Part shown: positions 42,901 through 64,000 of the stretch, in pieces
Layout of the letters: each line of letters starts with the position of its first letter
How positions within the stretch are numbered: the stretch's first letter is position 1
From: Phoebastria nigripes
Taxonomy: Eukaryota > Chordata > Aves > Procellariiformes > Diomedeidae
Direction: 5' to 3'
Length of the DNA stretch: 64,000 nucleotides
Assembly (NCBI GenBank): GCA_035582835.1
Contig: JAYKAV010003368.1
Coordinates: 186,001-250,000, forward strand
Program-made: the position numbers and the translations under genes
The notes under the pieces: model-generated
Told to the model about the DNA's origin: nothing
The model's input: the letters and a program-made list of their open reading frames with translations, nothing else
Database searches by the model: none

Positions 42901-45900
42901 TTGACATTTTTTCCCTTTAAAAGGCACTGAGACAAGCTTTTATGCTTACAATGCCCTAAAAATCATTTTATGCAATACAAGCATCTTAAAATAACATGCA
43001 TGTAAANACACAGGCTGTCATGAAGAGCTGGCTCATCTTTGAGACAAAAATCTTTAAAGTGAAAGATGTCCTTGTATTCCTGTAATCAGCAGTCTTAGCA
43101 GCATGTCTAGTCATTAAAAAAAATGGTTTTGATGTTGATATCTCAGAAAGATGAAGACTCAAATAAGCTAGGTCAGTCCAAGGAAAACTACTTTTCTAGT
43201 ACTTTAACTGTGTTTTGAATTTGAAATTTCAAGATCAGACTGAAAGTCCCATTAATTCACTCCCTAAACAAGAGCATTTAATATGTACCTGCCTTACATC
43301 AGTTGAATGTGCTTAGGACAAGCTTATCAATGCATGACAGGCTCTTCAGTCCTCCATTTTCAGTGCAGTTTGCTGGACCTCATGTACTTTAAAAATATCT
43401 TATTATAATACAGCACGATGACCTATACTGGGGATCAGTTCTATCCAGTCTTTTTTTTTAGTATTTTTTCACTATTTAAAGTAATGCATTTGAGTTTCTT
43501 GCACTCCTAATCAACTGTGTTAGCATCTATTCAAGGAACAGCAGCATTCAGTTGGAGTGCCAAACTGAATTTGTATATTTAGCTACGCACAGGCACACCA
43601 GGTAGGTAGGTAATGCTGGGTTTGATGCAGAGAGTAACAGAAATCCTAAATGGAACATATGGTTCCCAGAACTTTTAGTTTAGATACCAAAGTTAACTTC
43701 TGCTTACTTCAGAGTCATTTTATTTTTTGTCACAAGTAACTGTTCAGAGTTGGCATATCCTTATAGGATACTACTTGCAGCAACAGTAAGAACTGAATTT
43801 CCCTGCTATACTTGTAAAACCCCTGTCATCATGGCAAGGTTTGTTCACTTGGCTGGACCTTTAATTAGTTGACAAGTGGCCCTGCTCACTTACCATTTTT
43901 CTTGGGTTTTTTAAACTGATTTTCAAACTGGGAGTCATAGTCGTCTGGTTTAGCTGCTGGGATAAATGAAGATACAGCAGGGAAAACTTGATTCTTTGTA
44001 TTTAAGTTGGCGCAGTGATCCAAAAATTTATCGCCTTCTTCCTAACTACGAGAAATAGGAATTTAATTAAATCAAAATAGTTTGAGGGGATTCACAGTTA
44101 ATTTAATTTCTCTTTGGTTTTTGAGCAGAAAGAATGCCGCATGTTTCGTGTTCAGTTTGGTGGAGATTCAAAAGAACAGATGCTGGAACACTGCTGCAAT
44201 TGTGTTCAGAAACTTGCAGAGTATGTACCGATTCAAGTAACTGATGAACAAAGCCAGAAGCTCTATCACAGTCTCAATCAGCTGGCTAATGGTGAAAATC
44301 AAGTGAAGGACACTGAAAAAAATGCATCAGTACTACATACAGTAAGTATGCAAGAACATATAGACAGAAAAAATAGAAAAATAATCAACTATTAATGCTA
44401 GATCTGTAAGTGACAAATTTTACTTCTGAAGAAAGTTTTTTGCAACTGTGAGACTGTCTACATGAAACACTATTTGGGAAACCCAAAATTCAGTTTACAT
44501 GCAGGGAAACCTAGTTAGTGAACAGGGCTAGAGTTATTTAGGAAGTCATCTGCCGAAGCTGGCTATCATCTTCCTATTTTCTTAGTGTGCTTGAAAAAAA
44601 GTTAACAGAACAATGCTCAAAAAAGGGGTTCTAGCTCCTCAAGCTGATTGTAATACACCTCGGAGCAATCAGATGCCTTTGTTTTGGCCTCCAAAAGGTC
44701 ACTAATAACTGAGATTAATATACACATTTCATGTTACCATAGGAAGAATATGAGAAAGCATATGGAATGAGATTTATAGGTGGAAAAAGCTTTGCTCTGG
44801 GGTTTGAACTTTGCCTTAGCTAGGGACCCTGGAAGCGAAGAGAACAATTTATGCAGGGCTCAGGCAAACACAGGAAGTTACTAACCATTAAAAGAAACGG
44901 CAGCAAANGCTACAGCCAAGCGTTGTTTACCAATTCCCAATCAGATGGTGGTATGGTTTGTTGGAAGACTTAGATGTTTCCTGCTGAGGTTAATAAACAA
45001 GAATAGGGGGCAGAAGAGCTGAATAGTTATCAAAAAGACATGTCTACAATTTCATCAGTGTGATTTTCAGTGAAGACTGCTGGCAGACTTTCAAATAAAT
45101 TATACAGGGTAAGAAAAATGATCAGAGCCATTTATGTAATCATGAATTGTGATCTCCTTTTTGTGTTTACCTACTCCTGTTTCGCAGTGTTAATAATTGT
45201 GAATATAGCAATTGTATCAATTTGAGCTTAACCTGACACATTTAAAAGTGATTTCAGGGTAGGAACAGGATGTTTCCCCTCTCCAAGTCAAAGAGCTAAG
45301 GTAATTGGAAAAGGCAAAGGCAGATAGTATTTCTGAGGGTGACTAATTCTTAAATATATGCTCTCTTGGGTATCCAGAGGATCACATTTACCAGCTCTAA
45401 AAAACATCCCTGCAGCTAACTTAGCCAGGATAGCTCTTGGGTAAGTGATAAAAATATCAGGACCAAGACTGAGCTCTGAAAAAGGAATATCAAAGCTTTC
45501 AGCTACATCATTTTCATGATGTAATCTAGGAAGGTCCTACTCTACTGGACTGTGGAATCATATTTGGTAGAGAAGGTGCAGGGAAAAAAAATATATTGCT
45601 AATTTGACTCACACCATTTCCAGGAAGGCATATGGGAGACCTTCAACAGCTGATATTCAAGATTTATTGTTCTTTAAGCAGATTACCTACACTTTGGGCT
45701 CTGCTCATTTCCTGATAAGCTAAAGCAAAGAATAAAAGGGAAAGAAAGTATTTCATGGCAGAGTGCTACTGAACACCAACACAGTCATACTATTGGTATT
45801 AATAATGCTCTTTCTTCAGAAGTTAAGACTGAAAACCTTGCTCAGAAAATAGCATTGACAACTTAAACCATCTTTTCTGTGATGTGACCCATGGGAAGGA

Positions 45901-48900
45901 AAAAAGCATGCTCCTGGTGTGCACTCATACACAGCTTTTTTAAAGTTACTTCCACTAAGTAGTTTAAAAGTTATCTTAGTTGAGACATGACAGTTTAACT
46001 ACAGGCCCATTATTTCATGTCTTTCATTTTTAAAGACTTGAGCAGATGTGCGTTCAGGTTCCATAAAAAGATGCCTTTTTACTGCATAAGGTAGCTGAGC
46101 ACAGTCTCTTCCTGTTACCTCTAAAAATGGAACTACTTCCCTTCTTGCACATACCCACACTCTGCTTGGTAACAAGCCCTTACTTGCATTTGGTATTTTC
46201 TAGCCAGATGAGCCTCTACCAGATTCCTGCCTTGGAGAAAGAAGATCTGTAACACAGCTAGCGCAGGTAAAAAAAAAAATAATCTAGTATTTAGATCCTG
46301 TAGCTGAATCTCTCAGGCACAGAGAGAGAGCAAGCGATCTTATATGCTGTAAACATCTGGTAAATGCCATCACTGAACATCAGGATGCCATCATCTATAC
46401 CAACAAAAACACAGCATCTTGTGTAATGATCTGGAGCTAGGAAATAAGCTGCAAAATCAGGTATTTCATGGTGTCATTACTCCATTTGCATAAGAACAAA
46501 CCACCACACCAAGAGCATCCAAATAAATGGCTTTGTCACTCTTTGACTCTGCAGAAACCACCTCTGCAGTCATAGCTTAAGTCTGAACATATCAATCATC
46601 CTTGACCCACAACAAAAGATTCCCTAATTCAGCCAACCGCTTCACTGAGAAGCCCAGGGTAAAGCCATATTTAAAAATAACTGGAAGTTAACTGTTGCTT
46701 GTTTACTGTGTGAATTTGGGACAGTACAGAATCAGATGATTGAGGAGAAAACTCTACTCTCTCCAACCTCTGTTTTTGTGCAGTTGCTTCTATAGGTCTT
46801 TCTCACCCTTCTTCCATACTGATAAGATGATCAAGTCAATGTTTCTTCTCATCAGTGGTTTACGGGACAACTCCTATGCTCCCTATTACAAATCTGTCCT
46901 CTCTTAAACCCAAAAAAGCCTTTAAAACACCTCCATTTTCAGAAAGCAGAGTTCCCTATACTCTCATCTCAGTGGTGAGAGCTGTATTACACACCCTGCT
47001 GTTTCATTCCCAACAGTTTTGTTATTGTCCTTGTACAATGCAACAAGAGTGCACCAACAAGTGAGTGATCAAACAAGGCAGTTTGCCTTTAGCAACTGTA
47101 TTTTTCATGACCAATGTCTGTTTTAAGAGGCAATACTAGGAAGTATAATTAGCACCAACATTATAAAGAACAGCTTAGCTTCTAAAACCTGCTATTCTGT
47201 GGTCCCTGTGTAAGACAGGAGCATGACACCTGCTTCAAACAAAGCTTTCTGCCAGTGAGGCCTATATTTACTGTACACATTCATGCATCTCTCACTTGAA
47301 TCACTAACAAATTCCCCAGCACAAAAAGACTCCTTGCTGTAGTAGTATCCTACATCTTCCTCTACTTGCCCCTCTACTTCTTAGTCAGCTTAACACAACT
47401 GTGCTCTAAGCTGGGATCTCCCATGCCCTGGCCCACAGGCTTGCCATACAAAGTTTGCTCAGGGCTGAACTTTTCCCCGCTTAAACTTCAGAAACACCCC
47501 CTTTCAACTGGTGCTCTGGAACACTCTGGAGTTAAATTTCTCCATTTCTGCCGCTTCAGGAAGCTAGCAGAAACGCTGGTTTTAAGCGTTTTCTTGCAGT
47601 TGGTTTTTTTTGTTTTTTGAAGATATTCAACAGTCTTCAATTTGTGTTTAAAGATATTTTTCTCCAGTCAAGACTATGGCATGACCAAAAGAGCAATACT
47701 GCAATGTAAACCAACAATAGTATTACCAAAATATTAAGGGTTGGGTTTTTTCCCCCCTCGCAAGTCAAACACAGCTACGCTCCAGCTGTCAGCGTGCCCG
47801 GTCCATCTGCCAGTTGTCTTGCACCATTTCACATTCAAGCAGCAGAAGCTACGGCCTGACTGAACTTAACAGCAATTCTGCCTTTCCCAAATGGAGAGGC
47901 TTGGTTTAGCCTCTGCCTCTCATATCAGTGCATCAAAAAAAGGGGCCAAACTAGGCATTTTAAGTTTTTTAAAGCCAGATACAGACTAACTAGCATTAGG
48001 CATTCCCCCTGTAATAACACTATTCACCTTGGATCGCCTCTGCACATCATACCTACCTCATTGTGAAAGTAGTGCTTCAGTGATTTTCTTTGCTTCTGCT
48101 CTCCCATGCAAAGTATCCAAAAAGCATCCATAACTGATGCTGCAGCTTTAATGACTTCAGCACAGACAGGTAAAGAAACTTAAAGGCTGAGTGGGTGGTG
48201 AGGTCTACAGAACATCTGCAGCCTGAACGATGGAAAAATTTTGGTACACTCGGTCATTAACGCATACTATGAATAACGCAGTTTACAATGAGCAGCAGCC
48301 CTGGCTGCAGTAGGGCCTTTGAACAGTGAAGTTACTATTTCTTTAACATGGCTTACATCCAGCAGGAAAGCTGGCAGCCCGCCACAATAAAGTTTTAGTC
48401 GAGCTGCTTCAGCTTGTCATAGGAACAGTGGCACGGAAAGCGCTTGGGATTTGCCCAATGACCTACTGGTCCATTAGTCTTGTGCATCTAATGGATGAGA
48501 CTGGTGTCGCCTATGGATGCTGGGAGGTGGAGAGGGCTTCCTCAACCTCAGCATGTGATGTTGTACATCTTCCACTCTGCTGCCACTAGTTTTACACTGA
48601 AAAGTGACACGATGCACGTTGTTTGCCCACCACCAAGGGAAAAAGCCAGGGGAGGGGGTTAAATGGGCCTGAAAAGGATGTTTTAACTATTAAAAAGCCC
48701 CATAATTTACTTCTAAAAGACATCTTGCTAAATTAAGAGCTTAGAACTGCATCCTTGCTTATCCTTACACAATTCAAGTGGCAGTACACACACTTCATAC
48801 AGGATCCTTTTCTCTTACACAAATGCATATTCACGAGGAAGCCATGTTACCCAGGAAACTGGCATTTCTGATTTAAATAATTGGAAAGGAATTCAAAGTT

Positions 48901-49284
48901 GCGTAAAAGCTGTATTGGAATCGAAGCTAGGTATCAGAGAAAAAATTACATACCGAAATCGTATCTGATTGAAAGTATTCAAACAGCATTAATAACAAGG
49001 CAGATGCATCTTTATTAAATACCAAAGGAAAACTTTGACATAGCTGCATTGTTACACAAAAACTGTGTAACGTTACCTTTTATGTCCAAGATTAGTGCAA
49101 CACCTTTGTTTGTTTACTTCCGCAGTCTGTGCTGAAGAAGTTTGAGCTCCCCCTTGTGTATCAGCATTCAGTGTGGCGTGCGCAAGAGCTGGGGCCCTTC
49201 ATTCGCTTATGTCTTATGGATCAGAATTTCCCAGCTTTTGTGGAAGATGTGGAGAAGGAATTGAAAAAACTCACAGAAGGTTGA
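24689..49284 (+). CDS. REC114: REC114, meiotic recombination protein (six coding exons)
   Basis: The coding sequence joins 24689-24862, 25385-25474, 39871-39954, 44129-44341, 46204-46266 and 49126-49284, giving about 260 residues, close to the mammalian length of roughly 260. Every junction has GT-AG borders and phase 0. Recognition rests on the motifs [61 protein letters not shown] and the C-terminal [19 protein letters not shown]114 is a nuclear protein of meiotic prophase that works with MEI4 and IHO1 on chromosome axes to allow SPO11-TOPOVIBL to make DNA double-strand breaks. Residues about 30-165 (exons 1-4) form the PH-like domain that binds TOPOVIBL and ANKRD31. The last-exon helix is the family's MEI4-binding part. 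The frame is intact, so the gene appears functional. The start at 24689 is chosen for its G at -3 and G at +4; an in-frame ATG at 24647 would add 14 residues. Confidence 0.93.
25385..25474 (+). CDS. REC114: REC114 coding exon 2
   Basis: 90 nt, 30 codons, phase 0-0. It starts VFESNEESG after the acceptor ctttttaaag and ends GRTVL before GTAAGT. It codes for the central beta-strands of the PH-like domain, among the best conserved residues of the family. Confidence 0.95.
25475..32239. other. REC114 intron 2, 5' part
   Basis: Intronic sequence without recognisable exons. It holds three copies of TCATATGCAT (26554-26592), a 9-bp-stem hairpin (26903-26925), a 26-bp tandem duplication (27222-27273), a GTT/T-rich patch (about 30035-30110) and several poly-T runs. 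Confidence 0.7.
27222..27273 (+). repeat. Two-copy 26-bp tandem repeat
   Basis: Two adjacent 26-bp units, both beginning CACTAGAAACT and ending TTGTCCA, with a few differences. A small local duplication inside REC114 intron 2. Confidence 0.8.
32245..32905 (+). mobile_element. Solo LTR of an endogenous retrovirus-like element
   Basis: A 661-bp block of higher GC than the surrounding intron, with LTR-like structure: a TATAAAAG box at 32543, a long CT-rich stretch (about 32630-32695), AATAGAA where AATAAA would be expected (about 32707), then a 2.4-copy 30-bp tandem repeat (32719-32788) and a C-rich end. Termini read ATGT...ACAT and are flanked by the 5-bp direct repeat AGGTG (32240-32244 and 32906-32910), suggesting a target-site duplication. 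No gag, pol or env sequence adjoins it. It lies in the sense orientation of REC114, so its promoter or poly(A) signal could affect REC114 transcripts. Confidence 0.65.
32719..32788 (+). repeat. 30-bp tandem repeat inside the LTR
   Basis: Units at 32719-32748 and 32749-32778, then a partial third. Each holds the block GCTTTCCAAGTT. It lies downstream of the LTR's presumed poly(A) signal, i.e. in its U5-like part. Confidence 0.7.
32911..35450. other. REC114 intron 2, middle part
   Basis: No exon recognised. Includes a 23-bp tandem duplication with one mismatch (33412-33434 and 33435-33457). The open stretches around 33.6-34.05 kb on both strands overlap one another and show no family resemblance. 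Confidence 0.65.
33412..33457 (+). repeat. Two-copy 23-bp tandem repeat
   Basis: GATACCTGG...ACTACCA occurs twice head to tail with a single T/A difference, so the duplication appears recent. Confidence 0.85.
35451..35929 (-). mobile_element. CR1 LINE, 5'-truncated, 3' end of ORF2
   Basis: On the minus strand this reads as the last part of a chicken-repeat-1 retrotransposon. The ORF2 C-terminus is open from about 35926 to the stop at 35532 ([20 protein letters not shown] near its start, [18 protein letters not shown] near its end). The short CR1 3'UTR follows, then a tail of tagaatcatagaatcatt type at 35451-35470. About 130 codons are free of stops and frameshifts, so the copy is relatively young. 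5' truncation is normal for CR1. The encoded segment follows the reverse-transcriptase domain and is not a host gene. Confidence 0.93.
35532..35926 (-). pseudogene. CR1 ORF2 C-terminal fragment
   Basis: Open reading frame remnant of the CR1 polyprotein (endonuclease/reverse transcriptase), with only its C-terminal end present. It has no start codon or promoter of its own and lies antisense in REC114 intron 2, so no product is expected. Motifs [12 protein letters not shown] and NRLPREVV are characteristic. Confidence 0.9.
35930..39870. other. REC114 intron 2, 3' part
   Basis: AT-rich intron with poly-T runs (e.g. near 37400) and a 27-bp perfect palindrome with a 1-nt centre at 38530-38556. 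No exon recognised. Confidence 0.7.
39871..39954 (+). CDS. REC114: REC114 coding exon 3
   Basis: 84 nt, 28 codons, phase 0-0. [20 protein letters not shown] continues the PH-like domain. Acceptor ctttatttcag, donor AAG|GTAAGT. The segment LLLRAQSK stands where mammals have a longer-conserved LLFGTTIK-like stretch, so this edge has diverged. Confidence 0.93.
39955..44128. other. REC114 intron 3
   Basis: No REC114 coding sequence. A minus-strand candidate exon is listed separately at 43894-44041. An open stretch at 41263-41454 (plus) lies in the wrong context for REC114 and resembles no family. Confidence 0.65.
43894..44041 (-). CDS. Candidate antisense exon of an unknown gene (speculative)
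   Basis: On the minus strand, 148 nt lie between an acceptor-like ctatttctcgtagttag and a strong donor AATG|GTAAGTGAG. Only one frame is open, through all 49 codons ([10 protein letters not shown] at the start; [15 protein letters not shown] near the end). The stretch carries several CpGs in an otherwise CpG-poor intron, and its codons look protein-like. I do not recognise a family. It lies 87 bp upstream of REC114 exon 4 on the opposite strand. A chance open stretch next to a GTAAGT is a real alternative: in this much AT-rich DNA about one such case could be expected. Confidence 0.27.
44129..44341 (+). CDS. REC114: REC114 coding exon 4
   Basis: 213 nt, 71 codons, phase 0-0. It encodes [17 protein letters not shown] and [18 protein letters not shown], the last strand and C-terminal helix of the PH-like domain, then a polar linker ([17 protein letters not shown]). 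Acceptor tttttgagcag, donor ACA|GTAAGT. Confidence 0.95.
44342..46203. other. REC114 intron 4
   Basis: No coding sequence or repeat recognised on either strand. Confidence 0.7.
46204..46266 (+). CDS. REC114: REC114 coding exon 5
   Basis: 63 nt, 21 codons, phase 0-0: [21 protein letters not shown] without the last residue. The RSVTQLAQ part matches the family's conserved 'TSVKQLA' patch in the disordered linker. Acceptor ggtattttctag, donor CAG|GTAAAA. The small size explains why it is easily missed. Confidence 0.85.
48057..48154 (-). CDS. Weak candidate antisense exon (speculative)
   Basis: Minus strand, with donor AATGAG|GTAGGTATG and an open frame that reads [20 protein letters not shown] and ends LKHYFHNE in phase 0. 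That is the phase in which the candidate exon at 43894-44041 begins. The acceptor is uncertain (gaag at 48155-48156, or taag at 48179-48180). A better acceptor further upstream would put a stop in this frame. Family not recognised; chance is quite possible. Confidence 0.18.
48954..49043 (-). CDS. Weak candidate antisense exon (speculative)
   Basis: Minus strand, 90 nt, 30 open codons between acceptor gtaacaatgcag and donor TCG|GTATGT ([20 protein letters not shown] within). Phase 0-0. No family recognised. It lies 82 bp upstream of the REC114 last exon on the other strand. A chance match is the main alternative. Confidence 0.17.
49126..49284 (+). CDS. REC114: REC114 last coding exon (6)
   Basis: 52 codons and TGA. 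It encodes [17 protein letters not shown], then [20 protein letters not shown] and [10 protein letters not shown], the strongly conserved C-terminal amphipathic helices that bind MEI4 in the family. Acceptor tgtttacttccgcag. The 3'UTR seems very short, with ATTAAA at 49359. Confidence 0.95.
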   Translation, partial: SVLKKFELPLVYQHSVWRAQELGPFIRLCLMDQNFPAFVEDVEKELKKLTEG

Positions 49285-49358
49285 GAAATACCAGCTTATT
49301 ACCACTGGAATGCACGCTGCAGGATACCCAGCACTCGGGATACACAAGTTTAAGTGCG

Positions 49359-49364
49359 ATTAAA
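49359..49364 (+). terminator. REC114 poly(A) signal (ATTAAA)
   Basis: ATTAAA lies 75 bp after the REC114 stop and is followed within 20-45 bp by the T/GT-rich cgtgttttttttgtcagtgttttattttt, a good downstream element. No plus-strand AATAAA lies nearer. Confidence 0.7.
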
Positions 49365-49401
49365 TATTTGAAAAAGTCTCACGTGTTTTTTTTGTCAGTG
49401 T

Positions 49402-49407
49402 TTTATT
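49402..49407 (-). terminator. NPTN distal poly(A) signal (AATAAA)
   Basis: Plus-strand TTTATT. It sits inside the T-rich downstream element of the REC114 poly(A) site, so the two convergent genes share this short end region. Confidence 0.55.
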
Positions 49408-49591
49408 TTTAAAAACAGGTGAATCCACTTTTTATACATCATTGCACTTCAACAAATACACAGAACACAAGTTCATGCATCTACAGTTACGCACATCATG
49501 AGAACCCTGTTAGGTCTATTTCTACAATCTTTAAATCATGAGAAATTACAGTGTCAAACTAAAGAGTATAACTAGTTGCATAGAATATCAC

Positions 49592-49729
49592 NNNNNNNNN
49601 NNNNNNNNNNNNNNNNNNNNNNNNNNNNNNNNNNNNNNNNNNNNNNNNNNNNNNNNNNNNNNNNNNNNNNNNNNNNNNNNNNNNNNNNNNNNNNNNNNNN
49701 NNNNNNNNNNNNNNNNNNNNNNNNNNNNN
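49592..49729. other. Assembly gap (138 N)
   Basis: Run of N followed directly by an (AT)n tract (49730-49742), so the gap probably covers a dinucleotide microsatellite the assembler could not resolve. The gap length is estimated, not real sequence. Confidence 0.98.
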
Positions 49730-50061
49730 ATATATATATATATATTTATAAATTGAAGTTTTGTTTTTGTTTTCAACTGCATTCCACCACCACCACGTCG
49801 AACCATTCCAGCTTTTGAAGTCTGATTATAGGACACCCAAGTCTCTCTATATAGGTTAAGCCCTTAAGATAATTTCAATTTATATTACTTCTTTAAGTAC
49901 CAAAACAGTATAATTCTCTCATCTTTCAGACATACAGTAAGGAATGAATATCAGCAGCTTAAAAATGAAACACAATTACCATATTTTTGTTTTCCCCCTC
50001 CCCCAAAATATAAATATATACTGTATATATTTTTAAGTTTTGCTGTACTTTACAAAAAGTA

Positions 50062-50136
50062 TCACTAGATGGCAGCAGTGCGTTTTAGAGCTTTGCCAAT
50101 TTTAACAGCTACAGGAAGTAAAAAATGGCGCATGCG
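50062..50136 (+). promoter_or_regulatory. CTCF-, ETS-, YY1- and NRF1-like motif cluster
   Basis: Within 75 bp lie TCACTAGATGGCAGCAG (50062-50078), close to the CTCF core; CAGGAAGT (50112-50119), an ETS site; AAAATGGCG (50122-50130), YY1-like; and GCGCATGCG (50128-50136), the NRF1 palindrome core. Such combinations are typical of CpG-type promoters or insulators, yet this one lies in the NPTN 3'UTR. Motif matches are by eye. Confidence 0.4.
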
Positions 50137-50623
50137 TGAACTGACTTACTACTACTACTGTTTAAATAGATTAAGGGAAAAAAAGCAACATTCACAGCAC
50201 ATCAAGCCCAAGACAGTTTACACCTTCTACACTGAAGCATTATTAAAATTTATCTGGCTAAGTCATCCTTACAGGAGAGGCTAAATAAGGCATGCTTTAG
50301 ACAGTCATATTGTTGCTCACTTGAAAAGGAGAAGAAAAAAAAAGAAAAAAAAAAATCGGACAGAACTGGAGTTCTAGAACCAAGAGTTCCAACCCTTAAA
50401 TTTAGCAGGTCATATTGCCATCAGTCTCTCAGAAACTTAAAGCTCTAAAAAAGAAATGAGAAAAGGTGCTAGTCAGTGCCTGGCAGCATTTTCAACATCA
50501 CGTGCCATAACAGCGTGCAATCAAAGCGCTTAACACCAGTTTTGGTCTTAAATGAAGATAAAGGCTTCCCAACCAAGGTTAGCGTCCAGATTTAAGACTG
50601 AATGAGGAGGGGTTTGGGTTTTC

Positions 50624-50629
50624 TTTATT
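50624..50629 (-). terminator. NPTN proximal poly(A) signal (AATAAA)
   Basis: Plus-strand TTTATT, about 260 nt after the NPTN stop codon. It would give a short 3'UTR lacking the CTCF/NRF1-like cluster. Confidence 0.45.
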
Positions 50630-50889
50630 AGCAATAGTAGTGATTATGTAGAGTTCGACAGCTACTGGATCATTAAACTACCTGCATATTTTATGAAAGA
50701 AGTCTTTTGATAACCCCCAGTGCTCTTTGAAGCATGGCAGGAAGGCTAGTGCCATCCTCTGAGCAGCTGGTAACTTTTTAATACATGGAACAAGTTACAT
50801 TTACGCACCCCAACCGCTACAGAAAAAGGAGGACTTTAGCCTGACCGTTTCCAAGATGTGTGCAAGTCATACTTACATGATAAGCATTT

Positions 50890-64000
<13,111 letters not shown>

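Larger units (their letters stand above)
46267..49125. other. REC114 intron 5
   Basis: No REC114 coding sequence. Two further minus-strand exon-like stretches (48057-48154 and 48954-49043) are discussed separately. Confidence 0.65.
49390..50889 (-). other. NPTN: NPTN 3'UTR (inferred extent)
   Basis: Sequence after the NPTN stop on the minus strand. Two AATAAA signals fit: proximal at 50624-50629, about 260 nt after the stop, and distal at 49402-49407, giving about 1.5 kb. The region holds the assembly gap (49592-49729), an AT microsatellite and the motif cluster at 50062-50136. Transcript evidence would be needed to fix the ends. Confidence 0.6.

Noticed and set aside
48474..48596. 40-codon minus-strand open stretch after a good acceptor (ttttcag)
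   Set aside because: Ends in TAA eight bases before the only good donor (GTAGGT). It cannot join the neighbouring candidates in frame, and no poly(A) signal follows nearby on that strand.

Overview
This window looks like a draft assembly from a bird (or close sauropsid). It has a compact nuclear-gene layout, long AT-rich introns, a chicken-repeat-1 (CR1) LINE tail with its typical ORF2 C-terminus and octamer-like 3' tail, two ERV-like solo LTRs, scattered single Ns and one 138-N gap. I recognise two protein-coding genes from their translated exons. REC114 (meiotic double-strand-break factor) lies complete on the + strand. The 3' part of NPTN (neuroplastin) lies on the - strand. The same two genes are convergent neighbours in mammals (human 15q24), so the window is a conserved syntenic block.

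Layout: 1-24,150 is gene-poor flanking DNA with an old CR1-like relic (about 8.74-9.29 kb), a solo LTR (10.83-11.38 kb) and several near-perfect palindromes. In mammals HCN4 lies beyond this side; no HCN4 exon was seen here. A CpG-rich promoter (about 24.16-24.90 kb) with three inverted CCAAT boxes opens REC114. Its six coding exons (24,689-24,862; 25,385-25,474; 39,871-39,954; 44,129-44,341; 46,204-46,266; 49,126-49,284) encode about 260 aa without frame damage. The 14.4-kb intron 2 holds a second solo LTR (32.2-32.9 kb) and the CR1 fragment (35.45-35.93 kb).

REC114 and NPTN meet tail to tail. The REC114 ATTAAA (49,359) and a distal NPTN AATAAA (49,402-49,407, minus strand) are about 40 bp apart. 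NPTN runs leftwards: half of the third Ig domain (63,449-63,582), the rest of Ig3 plus transmembrane helix (61,623-61,896), a 22-nt microexon with tandem acceptors that explains the known +/-DDEP cytoplasmic variant (51,498-51,519), and the final coding exon (50,890-50,950). The upstream NPTN exons lie past position 64,000.

Most unexpected are (i) a few spliceable-looking open exons on the minus strand inside REC114 introns 3 and 5, which could be a nested antisense gene but could also be chance, (ii) a CTCF/ETS/NRF1-like motif cluster inside the NPTN 3'UTR, and (iii) an apparent excess of nearly perfect short palindromes. I see no CRISPR, operon, tRNA or rRNA features. All calls come from reading the sequence; no database search was possible.
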